A DNA stretch of 64,000 bases. Origin: Meghimatium bilineatum (lineage: Eukaryota > Mollusca > Gastropoda > Stylommatophora > Philomycidae). Under the pieces are notes generated by a model, which had not been told where the DNA came from, searched no databases, and saw only the letters and a program-made list of their open reading frames with translations. The stretch is taken from assembly GCA_034231615.1 (NCBI GenBank), contig CM067318.1, positions 32,567,723-32,631,722 on the forward strand. The letters are read 5' to 3'. Position numbers and translations under genes: made by a program. Positions 11,009 through 20,893 of this stretch are shown here, in pieces; position 1 is the first letter of the stretch, and the number at the start of each line of letters is the position of its first letter.

Positions 11009-14005
11009 TTAGTATTCCTGAATGTATATTGGCATTCCATGTCTTTCACTCCACTGGGTTTGTTCTGGTACAGACGTTAAGGGGCTGTCAACTTCAGGTA
11101 GGTCTGTAAGTTGTCTACGGAGTCGTTTAGCTTGATGGATAAAGCTGCTCCTTTTCAGTCGCCCCATTGCTAGATTTTGGAATCTTTCCTTCATTGGATG
11201 ACTTGGCATACACTGAAACTTTTCTGCTTGAATTAGTACTTTTGTGTCTCTGCGTTCGCCAAGTGTTTGCATTCTTCCCATTTTCTGCATCTCTGCTATG
11301 GGTGTTGATTTCATTGCTCCCAACATTATTCTAAGTGCCTGGTTTTGCACTTTATCTAGATCTTGTAATGTGGTGTTTGATGCAGGACACCACGCAGCTG
11401 AACCATATTCCAGGTGTGGTCTTATGCCTTGCTGGTAAACTTTACTGAGTATATTTCCACTGGCTCCCCATGTAGTTCCACTTAGTTTTCTCAGGATAGC
11501 TAGCTTCCTCCTGGCTTTTGTTGTTGCTTTGTTTATGTGCTGCTTCCATGTCAGCTTATCATCAAAAGTAACTCCGAGGTATGTGGGTTGTTTGTCTTCT
11601 TTCAAGAGCTCTCCATCTATCTTGATATGACCCGCTTTTTGTTTTGGTGAGAGGGTAAAGAGTGTAGTGCTGCACTTATCTGTGTTAATGCTGACGCACC
11701 ATCTATTTGCCCATAAGGTTAGCGCATCGATAGCTCTTTGTATTTGTTTAGTGGCCACTGTTGCATGTTCTTCCGTGCACCAGATCACCAGGTCATCAGC
11801 ATACATTGCCACTTTGATCCCGTGTGGTAGTTCAGCAACTAGGTCATTGATGTAAACCAAGAAAAGTGTGGGTGACAGGACTCCTCCCTGGGGGACTCCA
11901 TGACGCAGTAGAACTTTCTTGCTCTTGCGACCATCTAATTGTACCCTGGCTCTTCTATTATGCAGGAATGCTTTTACCCATTTGTACATTCTTGAGCTAA
12001 CCCTGCAATTTCGCAATTTCTTTAGGAGCCCTTCTTTCCAGACCTTATCAAATGCTTTCCTGAGGTCTATCCATGCTGCTAGTACCAGTTTCTTTTCTTG
12101 GAAGGCATCCTCAATCTCTTGGGAGAGGTAGGTTGCCTGATCTTCAGTAGAGTAGCACTGTCTGAAACCTGCTTGCTGTGATACCAGAAGGTTTTCACTT
12201 TCAAGGTACCACTGCATCCTAAGATTGATAATGCGTTCCATTGTTTTACATAGACAGCTTGTGAGGCTGATGGGCCTGTAGTTGGAGACTGTGTTGCCAT
12301 CTTTTCCTGATTTGAGGAGTGGTATCATTATTGCTTCTCTCCACGCCTGTGGTACATTACCTGTGGACCAGCTTATGTTAAAGATCTGAAGTAGCTTTGC
12401 TCTTGCTGCAATTCCCAGGTTTCTAATCATTTCATTGGACACTCCATCAGCTCCAGGGGACTTTTTCATTTTCAATTTGGATATTGCATGCTCCAGTTCT
12501 CTCATTGTGATTTGTGCCTCCATGACTTCAGGTATAGGTTCACCTTGTCCAATGTTTTGCTGGTTCTCTCGAACCTCCTGTTGTTTGTCTGGGCTGACTT
12601 TGACGTTATTGTCTTCTGCAAAGGAATCTGCAAAGTAATCAGCTGCATGTTTACCTGTTAAAATGTTTCTATCTTTATAAAGTGTGATCCTGGTATTTCT
12701 CCCTGTACCTTCATCATTTAGTTGTTTTACAAGTTTCCATAATTTCCTAGTATCTCTTTCTAGGTTCAGCGACTCTGTTTTTTCTTTCCAGCTGCTCCGT
12801 CTGGCTTGTAACTTGGCTCTTTGAAATTTAGCCTTTGTTTGCTGATATTTGTTGTGATGTTCTTGGCTAGGTCTGTTCTCAGCCTGCTGTCTAGATGTTT
12901 CCATCTCATTTTGCAGCTTTTCCAGTTCATCATTCCAGTAGGGTTTGTAGTTTTTGCGTGCCCCCCTGGGTATGGTTTTACTAGCAGCATGTAGTATACA
13001 TCTATTAAATTCACTGACTGCTCTATTGATGTCTTTGTCCAAGTTCATGTCCTTAGCTAGAACACTGGTTAAATGCTGGTACATTTTCCAGTCTGCCCTT
13101 TTATAGTTCCACCTAGTGAGCGTGCTGCTGTCCTTGGTAAATTCATTGTGGATTTCCAGAAATACTGGTCTGTGGTCACTACCTCCAAGCTGCTTTCCAA
13201 CAACACGTGTGATGTTCCATTCCAAGCCTGGTGAGTGGAATGCCAGGTCTGGTGTAGAGGTGGTGTGCCATGCTCTCGAGTAGAAGGTTGGCGAGTCTGC
13301 TGGCTGGTTAATAAGGATGAGATTATTTTCATCCTGCCAGCTCTCAAGTTCCTCACCTCTCTTGTTGATATGATCGTAGCCCCAGCTCTGAGAATGGCTG
13401 TTGAAGTCACCACACACCATAAGTCTATCTTTGTCTGGAATTGTGTCTAGTGCCAATGGTTTATCATTTGGGCAGTAGTAGTTCAGGAGATGGAATTCTG
13501 CACTGTCTGTTTTTAGGTGGAGCATCTGGTATTCTGCCCCTTCCATATATACTTCCAGCTGACATGCGCTGATATTGTTTTTAACAAGTGTCAGAATTCC
13601 ACCCTTTCGCCTGTCCTTTCGGTCAGATCGGTAGCACTGGTAGCCTCTGATTTTGAAGGCTATGTCGCTGCTGAGGTGTGTTTCTTGGATACAGCATATG
13701 TTAACTTGTTCTTCACTGAGGACATTTTCAAGTTCCAATTTTTTGCTGTATCCATCTCTTTTACTGTTGACACCCTCAGCATTCCAGTGCATTATTTTTA
13801 TTGGTCGTTTGTTTGTTTGGCCAGTAGCTCTATTCCCTTGCCTCCTGGCTCCTCGGGGCAATTGAGAAGGACTTCCAGTAACTGAGGTTGGGCCCTTTTG
13901 AGGTATAGGGCCCGGCACCGTCCCTGCCTGAACGTCCGCCACAGGGCAGGCACCATAACTATTTATAGATGTAGACATGTTTCCATTGTGTTTTGTGCGT
14001 GGCAT
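11009..14005 (-). CDS. LINE-I endonuclease-reverse transcriptase (998 codons)
   Basis: A single open frame encoding an AP-like endonuclease then an RT. Residues 68-285 form the endonuclease: N75 in MHWNAEG, E108 in IQETHL, GDFN at 199-202 and SDHRPV from 276. A basic linker follows. The RT fingers and palm occupy roughly 530-760, with SNYRPISLTSCLCK, AAWIDLRKAFDKVW, HGVPQGGVLSPTLF and the catalytic YADD at 735-738. The thumb includes LGVTFDDKLTWKQHI. The protein would nick target DNA and copy its own RNA at the nick. The N-terminal 65 residues have no recognised domain and no zinc-knuckle ORF1 is seen. The frame ends with a false C-terminus (PIYIQEY) caused by the 13-bp deletion that removes the link to RNase H. 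All catalytic residues I can identify are present. Confidence 0.95.
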   Translation of the reverse strand: MPRTKHNGNMSTSINSYGACPVADVQAGTVPGPIPQKGPTSVTGSPSQLPRGARRQGNRATGQTNKRPIKIMHWNAEGVNSKRDGYSKKLELENVLSEEQVNICCIQETHLSSDIAFKIRGYQCYRSDRKDRRKGGILTLVKNNISACQLEVYMEGAEYQMLHLKTDSAEFHLLNYYCPNDKPLALDTIPDKDRLMVCGDFNSHSQSWGYDHINKRGEELESWQDENNLILINQPADSPTFYSRAWHTTSTPDLAFHSPGLEWNITRVVGKQLGGSDHRPVFLEIHNEFTKDSSTLTRWNYKRADWKMYQHLTSVLAKDMNLDKDINRAVSEFNRCILHAASKTIPRGARKNYKPYWNDELEKLQNEMETSRQQAENRPSQEHHNKYQQTKAKFQRAKLQARRSSWKEKTESLNLERDTRKLWKLVKQLNDEGTGRNTRITLYKDRNILTGKHAADYFADSFAEDNNVKVSPDKQQEVRENQQNIGQGEPIPEVMEAQITMRELEHAISKLKMKKSPGADGVSNEMIRNLGIAARAKLLQIFNISWSTGNVPQAWREAIMIPLLKSGKDGNTVSNYRPISLTSCLCKTMERIINLRMQWYLESENLLVSQQAGFRQCYSTEDQATYLSQEIEDAFQEKKLVLAAWIDLRKAFDKVWKEGLLKKLRNCRVSSRMYKWVKAFLHNRRARVQLDGRKSKKVLLRHGVPQGGVLSPTLFLVYINDLVAELPHGIKVAMYADDLVIWCTEEHATVATKQIQRAIDALTLWANRWCVSINTDKCSTTLFTLSPKQKAGHIKIDGELLKEDKQPTYLGVTFDDKLTWKQHINKATTKARRKLAILRKLSGTTWGASGNILSKVYQQGIRPHLEYGSAAWCPASNTTLQDLDKVQNQALRIMLGAMKSTPIAEMQKMGRMQTLGERRDTKVLIQAEKFQCMPSHPMKERFQNLAMGRLKRSSFIHQAKRLRRQLTDLPEVDSPLTSVPEQTQWSERHGMPIYIQEY

Positions 14006-14174
14006 CCTGATTATCTGTGCGCCTTTTGGCTGGATGCCTCCGTCTTCAGCACTCTGCTTACTAGGGCAGGACTATGGTCCTGCTCGAGTGGGACTGCCCG
14101 ACCAGTCTTAGTTTCCAGCCCCTGATGGCTGAACTAAGCCCCATCACCTCTGCACGGTGCTGGTCTCGATGGAG
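14006..14174 (-). promoter_or_regulatory. LINE-I structured 5' UTR (likely internal promoter)
   Basis: The 169 bases before the ATG at 14005 are conserved in copy 3 (58346-58540). Several hairpins are visible on the - strand: CCATC with GATGG at the very 5' end, CTTAGTTCAGCC with GGCTGGAAACTAAG, and GCAGGAC-CATA-GTCCTGC. They are followed by GCTGAAGACGGA..GCCAAAAGGCGCACAGATA, the motif shared with LINE-II, LINE-III, SINE-A and SINE-B. LINEs of this general type carry internal promoters, and ingi/R2-type elements can have a ribozyme here. That function is inferred, not shown. Confidence 0.6.
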
Positions 14175-14945
14175 AAGAACAAAGATGATAGCTATATTCA
14201 TAGACTGCAGATCCCTACTGGAATAAATCCAGAGCAACAGAAATGAAAGCCTTCTTCATATCATCAGACATGAGCTAAGATATATCCAAAAATCATCAGT
14301 TATTGCCCTTCAATGGATACCATCACAGTGTGGAATCATGGGAAAGGAGAAAGCGGGTGCCCTGTCAAAAATAGGCAGTGAAATGGAGCAACACAGACAC
14401 CAACTGTCCTACGGAGAAGCAAAAACAATAATCCAGAACACATGCAAAGTGAGAGTACAGATGGAAATGGAAGACAAACATGATGCAATACATCACCTCC
14501 AAAAATAACATACCACAATATTTCACCTTAGAACAGGCCACTGCAGACTGTTAGGTCACCTTTCCCAATTGAGGATCGCATACAGAGATGAATGTCCATG
14601 TGGATCCAGAACCCAGACTTCTGAACACATACTACCCCGCTGAAGACGGATGTGTTGGGCCATTGGCGCAAATAAAACAGCAACACAACGCATTTCCATT
14701 CTCTGGACTACATCCAACTGGAAATCTTGTAGGACCATTGTCCTGTTACAAGAGAAATCCAGGGGGAATTTGAGAATGAACGCTGAAGAAGAAGAAGAAC
14801 ACATACTACAGGATTGAACAACACATAAAGAGCAGATATACCAGACCTGGCCAGAGGATACAGACTTGAGGCAAAAGCTATGGGGCAGCCGCTCTGACAT
14901 GAAGACGACAGTGGACTTCACTCTGACGACAGGCCTGACAATATA
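14175..14945 (+). mobile_element. LINE-II, right part (RNase H end and C-terminus)
   Basis: Continuation of LINE-II after the LINE-I insertion. It reads MIAIFIDCRSLLE, then SVIALQWIPSQCGIMGKEKA, then TTIFHLRTGHCRLLGHLSQL and a DECPCGSRTQTSEHIL cluster, and ends in a GCTGAACGCAGAAGAGGAAGAAGAA tail. The reading is continuous with the left part across the 12-bp duplication. SINE-B copy 1 interrupts it at 14636-14796. Stops are scattered through it. Confidence 0.8.
14636..14796 (+). mobile_element. SINE-B copy 1 nested in LINE-II
   Basis: A 161-bp SINE-like element from 'cccgctgaagacggatgtg' to 'gaacgctgaagaagaagaa'. The 13-bp duplication GAACACATACTAC is at 14623-14635 and 14797-14809, and the host LINE-II reading frame resumes on the other side. 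The body (CTGGACTACATCC..GGAAATCT..GTAGGACCAT..TGTC) and the (GAA)n tail recur at 19195-19347, 51783-51890 and 63752-63910. Confidence 0.93.
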
Positions 14946-14949
14946 ACAT

Positions 14950-16270
14950 GACCACAGATGCTGAACGCAGAAGAGGAAGAAGAATTTTATTTATGTACAG
15001 ATAGAGTGGGGCAAATGGAAGAAATTACCTTGCCTCTTATCGTTGCTAAAGTTTGTGTTATTTTCCTTGACACAATATTTCACTTGCCCCTTCATTCTTA
15101 TAACAGGATATCACAGTATTATTACTGGTATAATTTTTTTTATACCTCAGTGTGTACACAGGATTTTGACTTTGTTCCTTTTTGAACATTAAAGTTACAT
15201 CCTCAACGTATAAACTGATTAGCTTATATGCAGAAATATACTGTATATTTTCGAATATAATTTGATCCGTTTTCAATTTTCCATTAAATTCTGGACACTT
15301 TGATGTAAAATATATCCCAGTTTGATGACAATTCTTATATGCAATATCATTTTTTTTGTTTAAAAAGAAGAAAAAACTGTTACCTGATGATCGACACAAG
15401 AACAATGGAGAAGATTTTGTTTTCATAAGTATAGTTTATATGTATCAACACGTATATGCACTCACGATCGCACACATACAACCATACCCTTAATTGTGCT
15501 ATAAACAAGAGAGCGGGAAGGAGAAGTGCCTCATCATACTATGAAATTGCTTATCTCTGTTATTGCCTGCCTTTATGTGTAATACCGTCATTTCCATTTT
15601 GGTGACCTTTTCTGGGAAAATCATTTGTTTTTACACCTGCCTTTAGGCTAAATATGATGTTCTGATTTCCTAAAGGGGTGAGGTGTTTGAAACCATTTCT
15701 ACTCCCATATCTATAGCTTGATTACACATTTAATTTTTATTTAAAAGTAATGTACTTATCGGACACTAAACCACATCATAGTTTTGACCCATGAAAACAC
15801 ATTACAAACATTCACTTCATTATTTCAAAGTAAATTTTTTTTTCACTGCATGGTCACATATCAGAAAGCAAAAGTGACATTTCAAGATTTTGTCACTATT
15901 CACCACCATCATAAATAACCGCAGATTTTAAAATATTTTTTTACTGATCGATCGGTATAAAAGACTGGCTATGTGGCTGCTGTCACACAAAAAGACTGAT
16001 TTGTCAAAGACTTTGCTGTCACAAACAAATAAGGAAAGAAGACAGCTTACCCTGCCTTATAAATTTATAATGCTTTTCAAATATGACTGCATAATTTTTT
16101 TCAAAAATTGAATAAGGATGAATAAAATTATACTGTAACCAATTTACAAAAATTCCTTAATCAATAATATTTTTTTATAATGAAAGGGATTATGAACTTC
16201 AATTTAAAACTGTCCTTAGAAAAATTAAATAAAAAGGGAGAAAACATAACAAAAACTTAAAACTGAACAA
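14950..16270. other. Gene-free AT-rich stretch
   Basis: No recognised element or gene. A 122-codon open frame on the - strand at 15426-15058 has no domain I can name and is rich in K, N and I, as expected for chance frames in AT-rich DNA. Confidence 0.4.
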
Positions 16271-16283
16271 ACTTAATACTTAC

Positions 16284-16474
16284 TTCTTTCGGCCATGACA
16301 AGCAAAGTCTTTTTGTGTGACGTGACAGCCTCCAAAAGATCTGGGAACGGGCAACGCAAAATTGCACAAAAATATTGACGGATGCGGTTTAAGGCGAGGT
16401 TCTGATTGGAGTTGTTGCCCTTCATTTAGTGTGAAGGGCTGGTCCAATCTGTACCCAGTCTTACAATATCTGTA
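16284..16474 (-). other. Candidate host exon (possibly 5' UTR plus start codon)
   Basis: On the - strand a pyrimidine-rich run ending in 'tttctgtgttacag' is followed by about 190 bases of above-average GC and then GAAAGAA|GTAAGT, a consensus donor at 16283-16278. Just before the donor is GTCATGGCCGAAAGAA, a good initiation context giving Met-Ala-Glu-Arg with a split codon. This would fit a first coding exon whose gene continues leftward, but no second exon is recognisable. The exon is unproven. Confidence 0.3.
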
Positions 16475-16851
16475 ACACAGAAACTGAGAGACAGGTTCCA
16501 TGTAACCTGAGCTCACGGTATACATGCTTTTTATAAATGTTTGCTAATCCCAACTTAATTACCTTCATCCAGAGGTCAGTGAAAACTTAGCATGATCATG
16601 TATGTGCATTGAAGGAGCAAAACAAGCACATGTATTCTCAATCACACATATAATACTAAGTTATTGCTATAACAATGAACTTTTGTGCCCTGTAGCTATG
16701 ACTCGAATATGAAACCATAATATGCACCTCAGCAAAACAAAATCCTCCAAATATGATTCTTGATACCATAGCATGTTGGGAATCAAATGTAGAGAAATAA
16801 AAATCTTATACAATATTGTAGCAGATGTCACAAACTTTAAGTGCTTTCAAG

Positions 16852-17127
16852 CAAATGGTTCTCGACCTTTTTGGAACATGGTCCTTGTTTGAGGTAATTT
16901 CACTTCTGTGCGCCCCCCCCCCCCCCCCCAAATCCTGATGCCTAAAAAATAATTGACTTACTTTACAGATCACCAAGACAATTCAAGCTTTTTTGTTAAA
17001 ATTTTTGTCGTTTATTGTTCAAGTGGTTACTGTTCTGCCCCCCCCCCCCAAGTCTGTGGTCCCCAAATTTCAAAAATTATCTCCTTTTTCCCTAAAGAAG
17101 CCATATTGCCCACATTGAGTACAACTG
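16852..17127. mobile_element. Short non-autonomous hAT element (MITE)
   Basis: The left end reads CAAATGGTTCTCGACCTTTT and the right end, in complement, CAGTTGTACTCAATGTGGGC. Both are versions of the CAGNGGTTCTCAA terminus common in hAT elements. The flanks CTTTCAAG (16844-16851) and CTTTAAAG (17128-17135) form an 8-bp target duplication with one difference, the length hAT transposases make. Two poly-C tracts lie inside (about 16913-16930 and 17039-17050). There is no coding capacity. Confidence 0.7.
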
Positions 17128-17135
17128 CTTTAAAG

Positions 17136-19155
17136 AATCTAATAAAGAACTTTATCAGAAAAAATGGCAAATAGTGGCCAATTCAGGCCTGAAGAGACAC
17201 CTTTACTAAAGGAAAATGAGGAAGTGGATTCCTTTATTTTAAAAAAAAAACGCTTTCCACTTCACTTTTAATTTGCTTTAATTATTGGAAAAAAACATAT
17301 AGGAATTTGGGGGAGGAGGGAGAAATATGTAATACTTTTAAACTTGTTTCTAAATGTTGAATATCATATACATTTTCCTATGGGGAAGCGGGATTTAAAA
17401 CCCTACAATCCCCACAACCCCTTTCACCATTTCTACGAGTTTTCCACCATGTTACTATAAAAGATAAATTTTGTGCTTTCAGTGATGATCTCATTAGGGT
17501 ATTGTCATTTACCTTTAGTAAACTAAATAAGATGAGCTAAGGCTTTACAACTAAATATAACTCTTGCCATCCCAATTACAAAAATTTTACCTTTACAACA
17601 GTATTTTCGATCAAGATATAATTTTTTTTGCTGCATATATTCAATATTCAAATATATAAATAATATTTTGCATATATACCAAATATTCAACTCATTGACA
17701 ATGGTAGTTTTATCTCTTCATAATATGAAACAATGTACCTCAATGACAACTTATTTCAAATTTTTGACATTCTGCAATATTTTAAAAAATTGGGATCCTA
17801 TCCTTTCGGGACATAGCCATCAACACAGCATTTTTTTCAATGTTTTTCTAGGTAATATAAATATATTCAGTAGTTTTGCCATTGCTTTCTGAAAGGTCTG
17901 AATGCATAATTGCCTGTGGCAGAATTCGAACCCGGTACCATGACCATCACAGATACGATCTGTACCATGCCACCACAGAGACGGACCTGCAATACTAGTA
18001 ATAATTTATGTACACTTCCTGTGGTAGATTGGTTAGTAGGCCCTGCTCACATACTAAATTAGCTCTAACTTGTTCAAAAGCTATCATCCACATTGTGCTG
18101 TTGTTAGGCCTAAGATACGATTTATTAGTGATACTTACATATTCTATATTAAGTGAAAACTAATGTCTATGCAGAATAGGATACGATTCAATTTAATATT
18201 ATTATAAACAGATTAGCTAGGTCTTAAATTCTACCAAAGTCGTTAGTGAACAGGCTTTCTAATCAGGTAACACTAGATCAATTCAAAATTAAGGATTTTT
18301 TTTTACAAAAGCAAAGAATTCCAGGATTGACCCAGCATTCAAAAAATGTTACCAGAAAAATTTAACCTTTAATTCAAAATTAGTAGGCTCTAATTGCTAA
18401 TTCAATAATATGTAGGCTAGACTCATGGGCCTATGTGATATTCAAAACAGTACATCCATTGTTTTTTAGTTAGACCTATATTTTGTGTGTTCATACTTTT
18501 TCCAGTTACATTATAGCTTCACTTATAAGTCTAGGACCTGTGCCATATTCTTTGACACATTAGACATATGCAGGTTGGCCTAGCCCTATCCTTTTTACCT
18601 CTCTGTTGATCTTTCTCAGTTACGAACTAATAATAGTATTACTTAAATAGCTAATGTCCTATCTCTATCACATGACAATAACTATTTGGAAGAGGAAAAA
18701 CACAAATAATTTTGGGATTCTGATCATTCACGGATAATGTTATAGATTACTGCAGGTATAGCTTCAACTTCAGACTAACTTTTTAAAAAAACACAACAAA
18801 ACATAATGACAATGTATGTGTAGCAAGCAAAATAACACGACAGAATAAATAGCCTTTACTGTGAATGTAGGTACCTGGGCATTCGGTCTACGCATATACA
18901 GAAAACATTGCTTTAGGCTGTAAATATCCTGTAACCCTATTGTTAGGAAAACTCCCTAAAGCACACATATTTTTTAGAAATTTTGAGAATAACTGTGTAT
19001 ATAATTTATACGGGTGTATGATTAGGGACCAGACAATTTTGCTACATATGGTGGTCAACGATTTTGACAAAAATACGATTTCATATTGAAATAGGCCCTA
19101 GTACAGAATTTAGAGCCACAAGGTAAGTTAAATCCATTAAAACCCTTTTAAATTT
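17136..19155. other. Gene-free AT-rich stretch
   Basis: No gene is recognised. The only feature is a tRNA-like segment near 17920-17995. Confidence 0.4.
17920..17995 (-). other. tRNA-like segment (relic or SINE head)
   Basis: On the - strand the sequence carries a B-box match GGGTTCGAATTC at about 17937-17926, preceded by GGTGGCATGG, which could serve as an A box, some 50 bases upstream. The arms do not fold into a proper cloverleaf that I can draw, so this is more likely a tRNA-derived SINE head or pseudogene than a functional tRNA gene. Confidence 0.35.
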
Positions 19156-19173
19156 AGTAAGCACTGTTTTGAC

Positions 19174-19608
19174 TCAGAACTGGACACAATAGACCCTGCC
19201 AAAGACGGATGTGTCGGGCCATTGGCGCAAATAAAACGGTGACACAACGCTATTCCATTCTCTGGACTACATCCTTCTGGAAATCTATTAGGACCATGGT
19301 CCTGATACAAGATATCCAGTGGGAGTTTGAGAATGAACGCAGAAGAAGGACACAATAGACTAAACTTCCATTTGAATACAAAATTTAAAATTGGCACATC
19401 AGCAAAGTGTACATGTGGGCAAGCCAACCATATTTCAGAAAATATCCTTCAAGAATGTGCAAACTGACACATTAAGGTGCACACACAGCCTTCTGATACA
19501 CCTATGAATGTTAAACTCTATGGTACAAAACAAGAAATAGAAAACACTGTCCAATTTATACAAGAAACAACACTACAGATATAGACATTATTAGTGAATG
19601 AAAGAAGA
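19174..19608 (+). mobile_element. 5'-truncated LINE-I-like copy with nested SINE-B
   Basis: After removal of SINE-B the frame reads RTGHNRLNFHLNTKFKIG, then TSAKCTCGQANHISENILQE, then KLYGTKQEIENTVQFI and ETTLQI stop. This is the C-terminal domain of a sister family of LINE-I, ending in GAATGAAAGAAGA. The 18-bp duplication AGTAAGCACTGTTTTGAC (19156-19173) recurs at 19609-19626 with one difference. The coding part is nearly unbroken but only the last about 90 codons were inserted. Confidence 0.88.
19195..19347 (+). mobile_element. SINE-B copy 2
   Basis: A 153-bp SINE-B from 'cctgccaaagacggatgtg' to 'gaatgaacgcagaagaa'. The 13-bp duplication GGACACAATAGAC is at 19182-19194 and 19348-19360. It lies wholly inside the 19174-19608 LINE fragment, so the order of insertion is clear. 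Confidence 0.93.
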
Positions 19609-19749
19609 AGTAAGCACTGGTTTGACCACTAGAGTTATTAATTTCTTTAATCATTTTTCTTTTGATAAATATATTAATAATGTACTACATGGCAGAAAAC
19701 AGCTATTAATTATTTTTTTAAATCAACATTCATTTTAATTATGCGAATT

Positions 19750-20010
19750 AGCTGTCATTTTGAATGAAGATTACAGCAATGTTATCAACGGATACATCTT
19801 ATCGTTGCGAACACACAAAAATATATAGTTTCTGTGGTATTTTATTATATTTTATAGGCATATAATTTATTTTCATTATAATTATGGTCATAAGCTGCCA
19901 TTTTGAATATTAGTTCGGCACACATCTGAAAATTCCAGCAAATTGATCAACAGATGCGTCTCATCTTCGCAAATACAAAAATGTACAGTTTAAGTGTTAT
20001 TTTATTGAAA
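19750..20010. repeat. Degenerate tandem duplication
   Basis: Segments 19745-19860 and 19888-20010 share, in order, 'agctg.cattttgaat', 'atcaac.gat.c.tct', 'tc.gcgaa' and 'gt.ttatttatt' type blocks. They look like an old duplication of about 140 bp. There is no gene in it. Confidence 0.5.
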
Positions 20011-20163
20011 ATAACTGAGATAATTAACCTTCACTTGCTGCATTAAAATTGTGTAATTTATGCATGCCACTGCATACTTTTTTTGCCCTTACAATCTATT
20101 TATGGAGGGTATTTGGGAACTGCAATAACTTGTTTGTTTTTAAAGTTGTGTGTATAATTTTTA

Positions 20164-20893
20164 GTTGTGTGTATAATAAGTGAAAGAAAGGGAAAACAAA
20201 GGCCTCATTTTAAACAAGAAGAAAAAAGAAATAATGGTTGTCTCGAAGAGACATACACCACCAAGATGCAACTAATAATTAATGACAAAATTAGCACGAG
20301 TTGAAAAAGTGAAATATCTAGGCACCCTGTTAACATCAGAAGGTAGATGCTCAAGTGAGATAAAGAGTTGAACAGCACAAGACAAATCAGCATTCCAAAA
20401 AATGAGAACCAATTTGTGCAATGGAAGACTAATCAATGCAGACCCAAATTTGAATGCTGAGATGTTATATCAAACCAATTCTTTTTGTATGGATGCGAAG
20501 CATGGACTGTAAACAAACACATTCAACGTGAATTAGGGGCTACAGAAATGTGCTTTCTGAGAAGAATGATGAAAATACTATGGACAGCTAAGAAAACTAA
20601 TGCAAACTCTCATTGATGCTGGCGTAAAAAGATCAATCATTTCAAACATTAGGGGCAGATATTCAATGTTTCAAGGGCATGTGCTGAGAAGAACACAGCT
20701 TGAACACTTAATAACCACTAGAAAGATCAAGGGGAGAAGAGATAGAAGACGACAAAGAGAAAAGTTACTAGATGGACTTGTATTGTGGCACGGTAGAAGT
20801 TCACCAACCGAGCTTATTGACAACACAGGAGACAGAGAGTCGTGGAGAAGCATGATCGCCTACGCCATTCAGCATGGCACTTGATTGATTGAT
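20164..20893 (+). mobile_element. RTE-like LINE, 5'-truncated (family RTE-B)
   Basis: A 730-bp insertion flanked by TGTATAATTTTTA at 20151-20163 and 20894-20906 (13 bp). It encodes the end of an RT protein: VKYLGTLLTSEGRCSSEI, later VKRSIISNIRGRYSMFQGHV, then RRDRRRQREKLLDG, and DRESWRSMIAYAIQHGT stop. A TGAT(TGAT)n tail follows. The last 94 codons (20600-20884) are open; stops lie upstream. Other copies are at 30596, 31869, 45340 and 52795. Confidence 0.88.

Larger units (their letters stand above)
10132..14174 (-). mobile_element. LINE-I copy 1, near full-length (4.04 kb)
   Basis: The best-preserved element in the window. It is flanked by a perfect 12-bp duplication AAGAACAAAGAT at 10120-10131 and 14175-14186. 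On the - strand it has a structured 5' UTR (14174-14006), a long EN-RT frame, an RNase H/Cys-His frame and a 3' end TGTTTCAAGTGAACG followed by a (GAAGAA)n tail. It inserted into the RNase H region of LINE-II. The only obvious lesion in the coding region is a 13-bp loss around 11019, seen by comparison with copy 2, which separates the two frames. Confidence 0.95.

Noticed and set aside
10807-13885. Several + strand frames of 60-122 codons
   Set aside because: They are antisense shadows of the LINE-I protein on the - strand.
15058-15426. 122-codon - strand frame as a host exon downstream of the 16284 donor
   Set aside because: No convincing acceptor and composition typical of AT-rich chance frames; no recognised domain.
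17920-17995. Functional tRNA gene
   Set aside because: The B box is good but acceptor and anticodon stems do not pair well; kept only as a tRNA-like relic.
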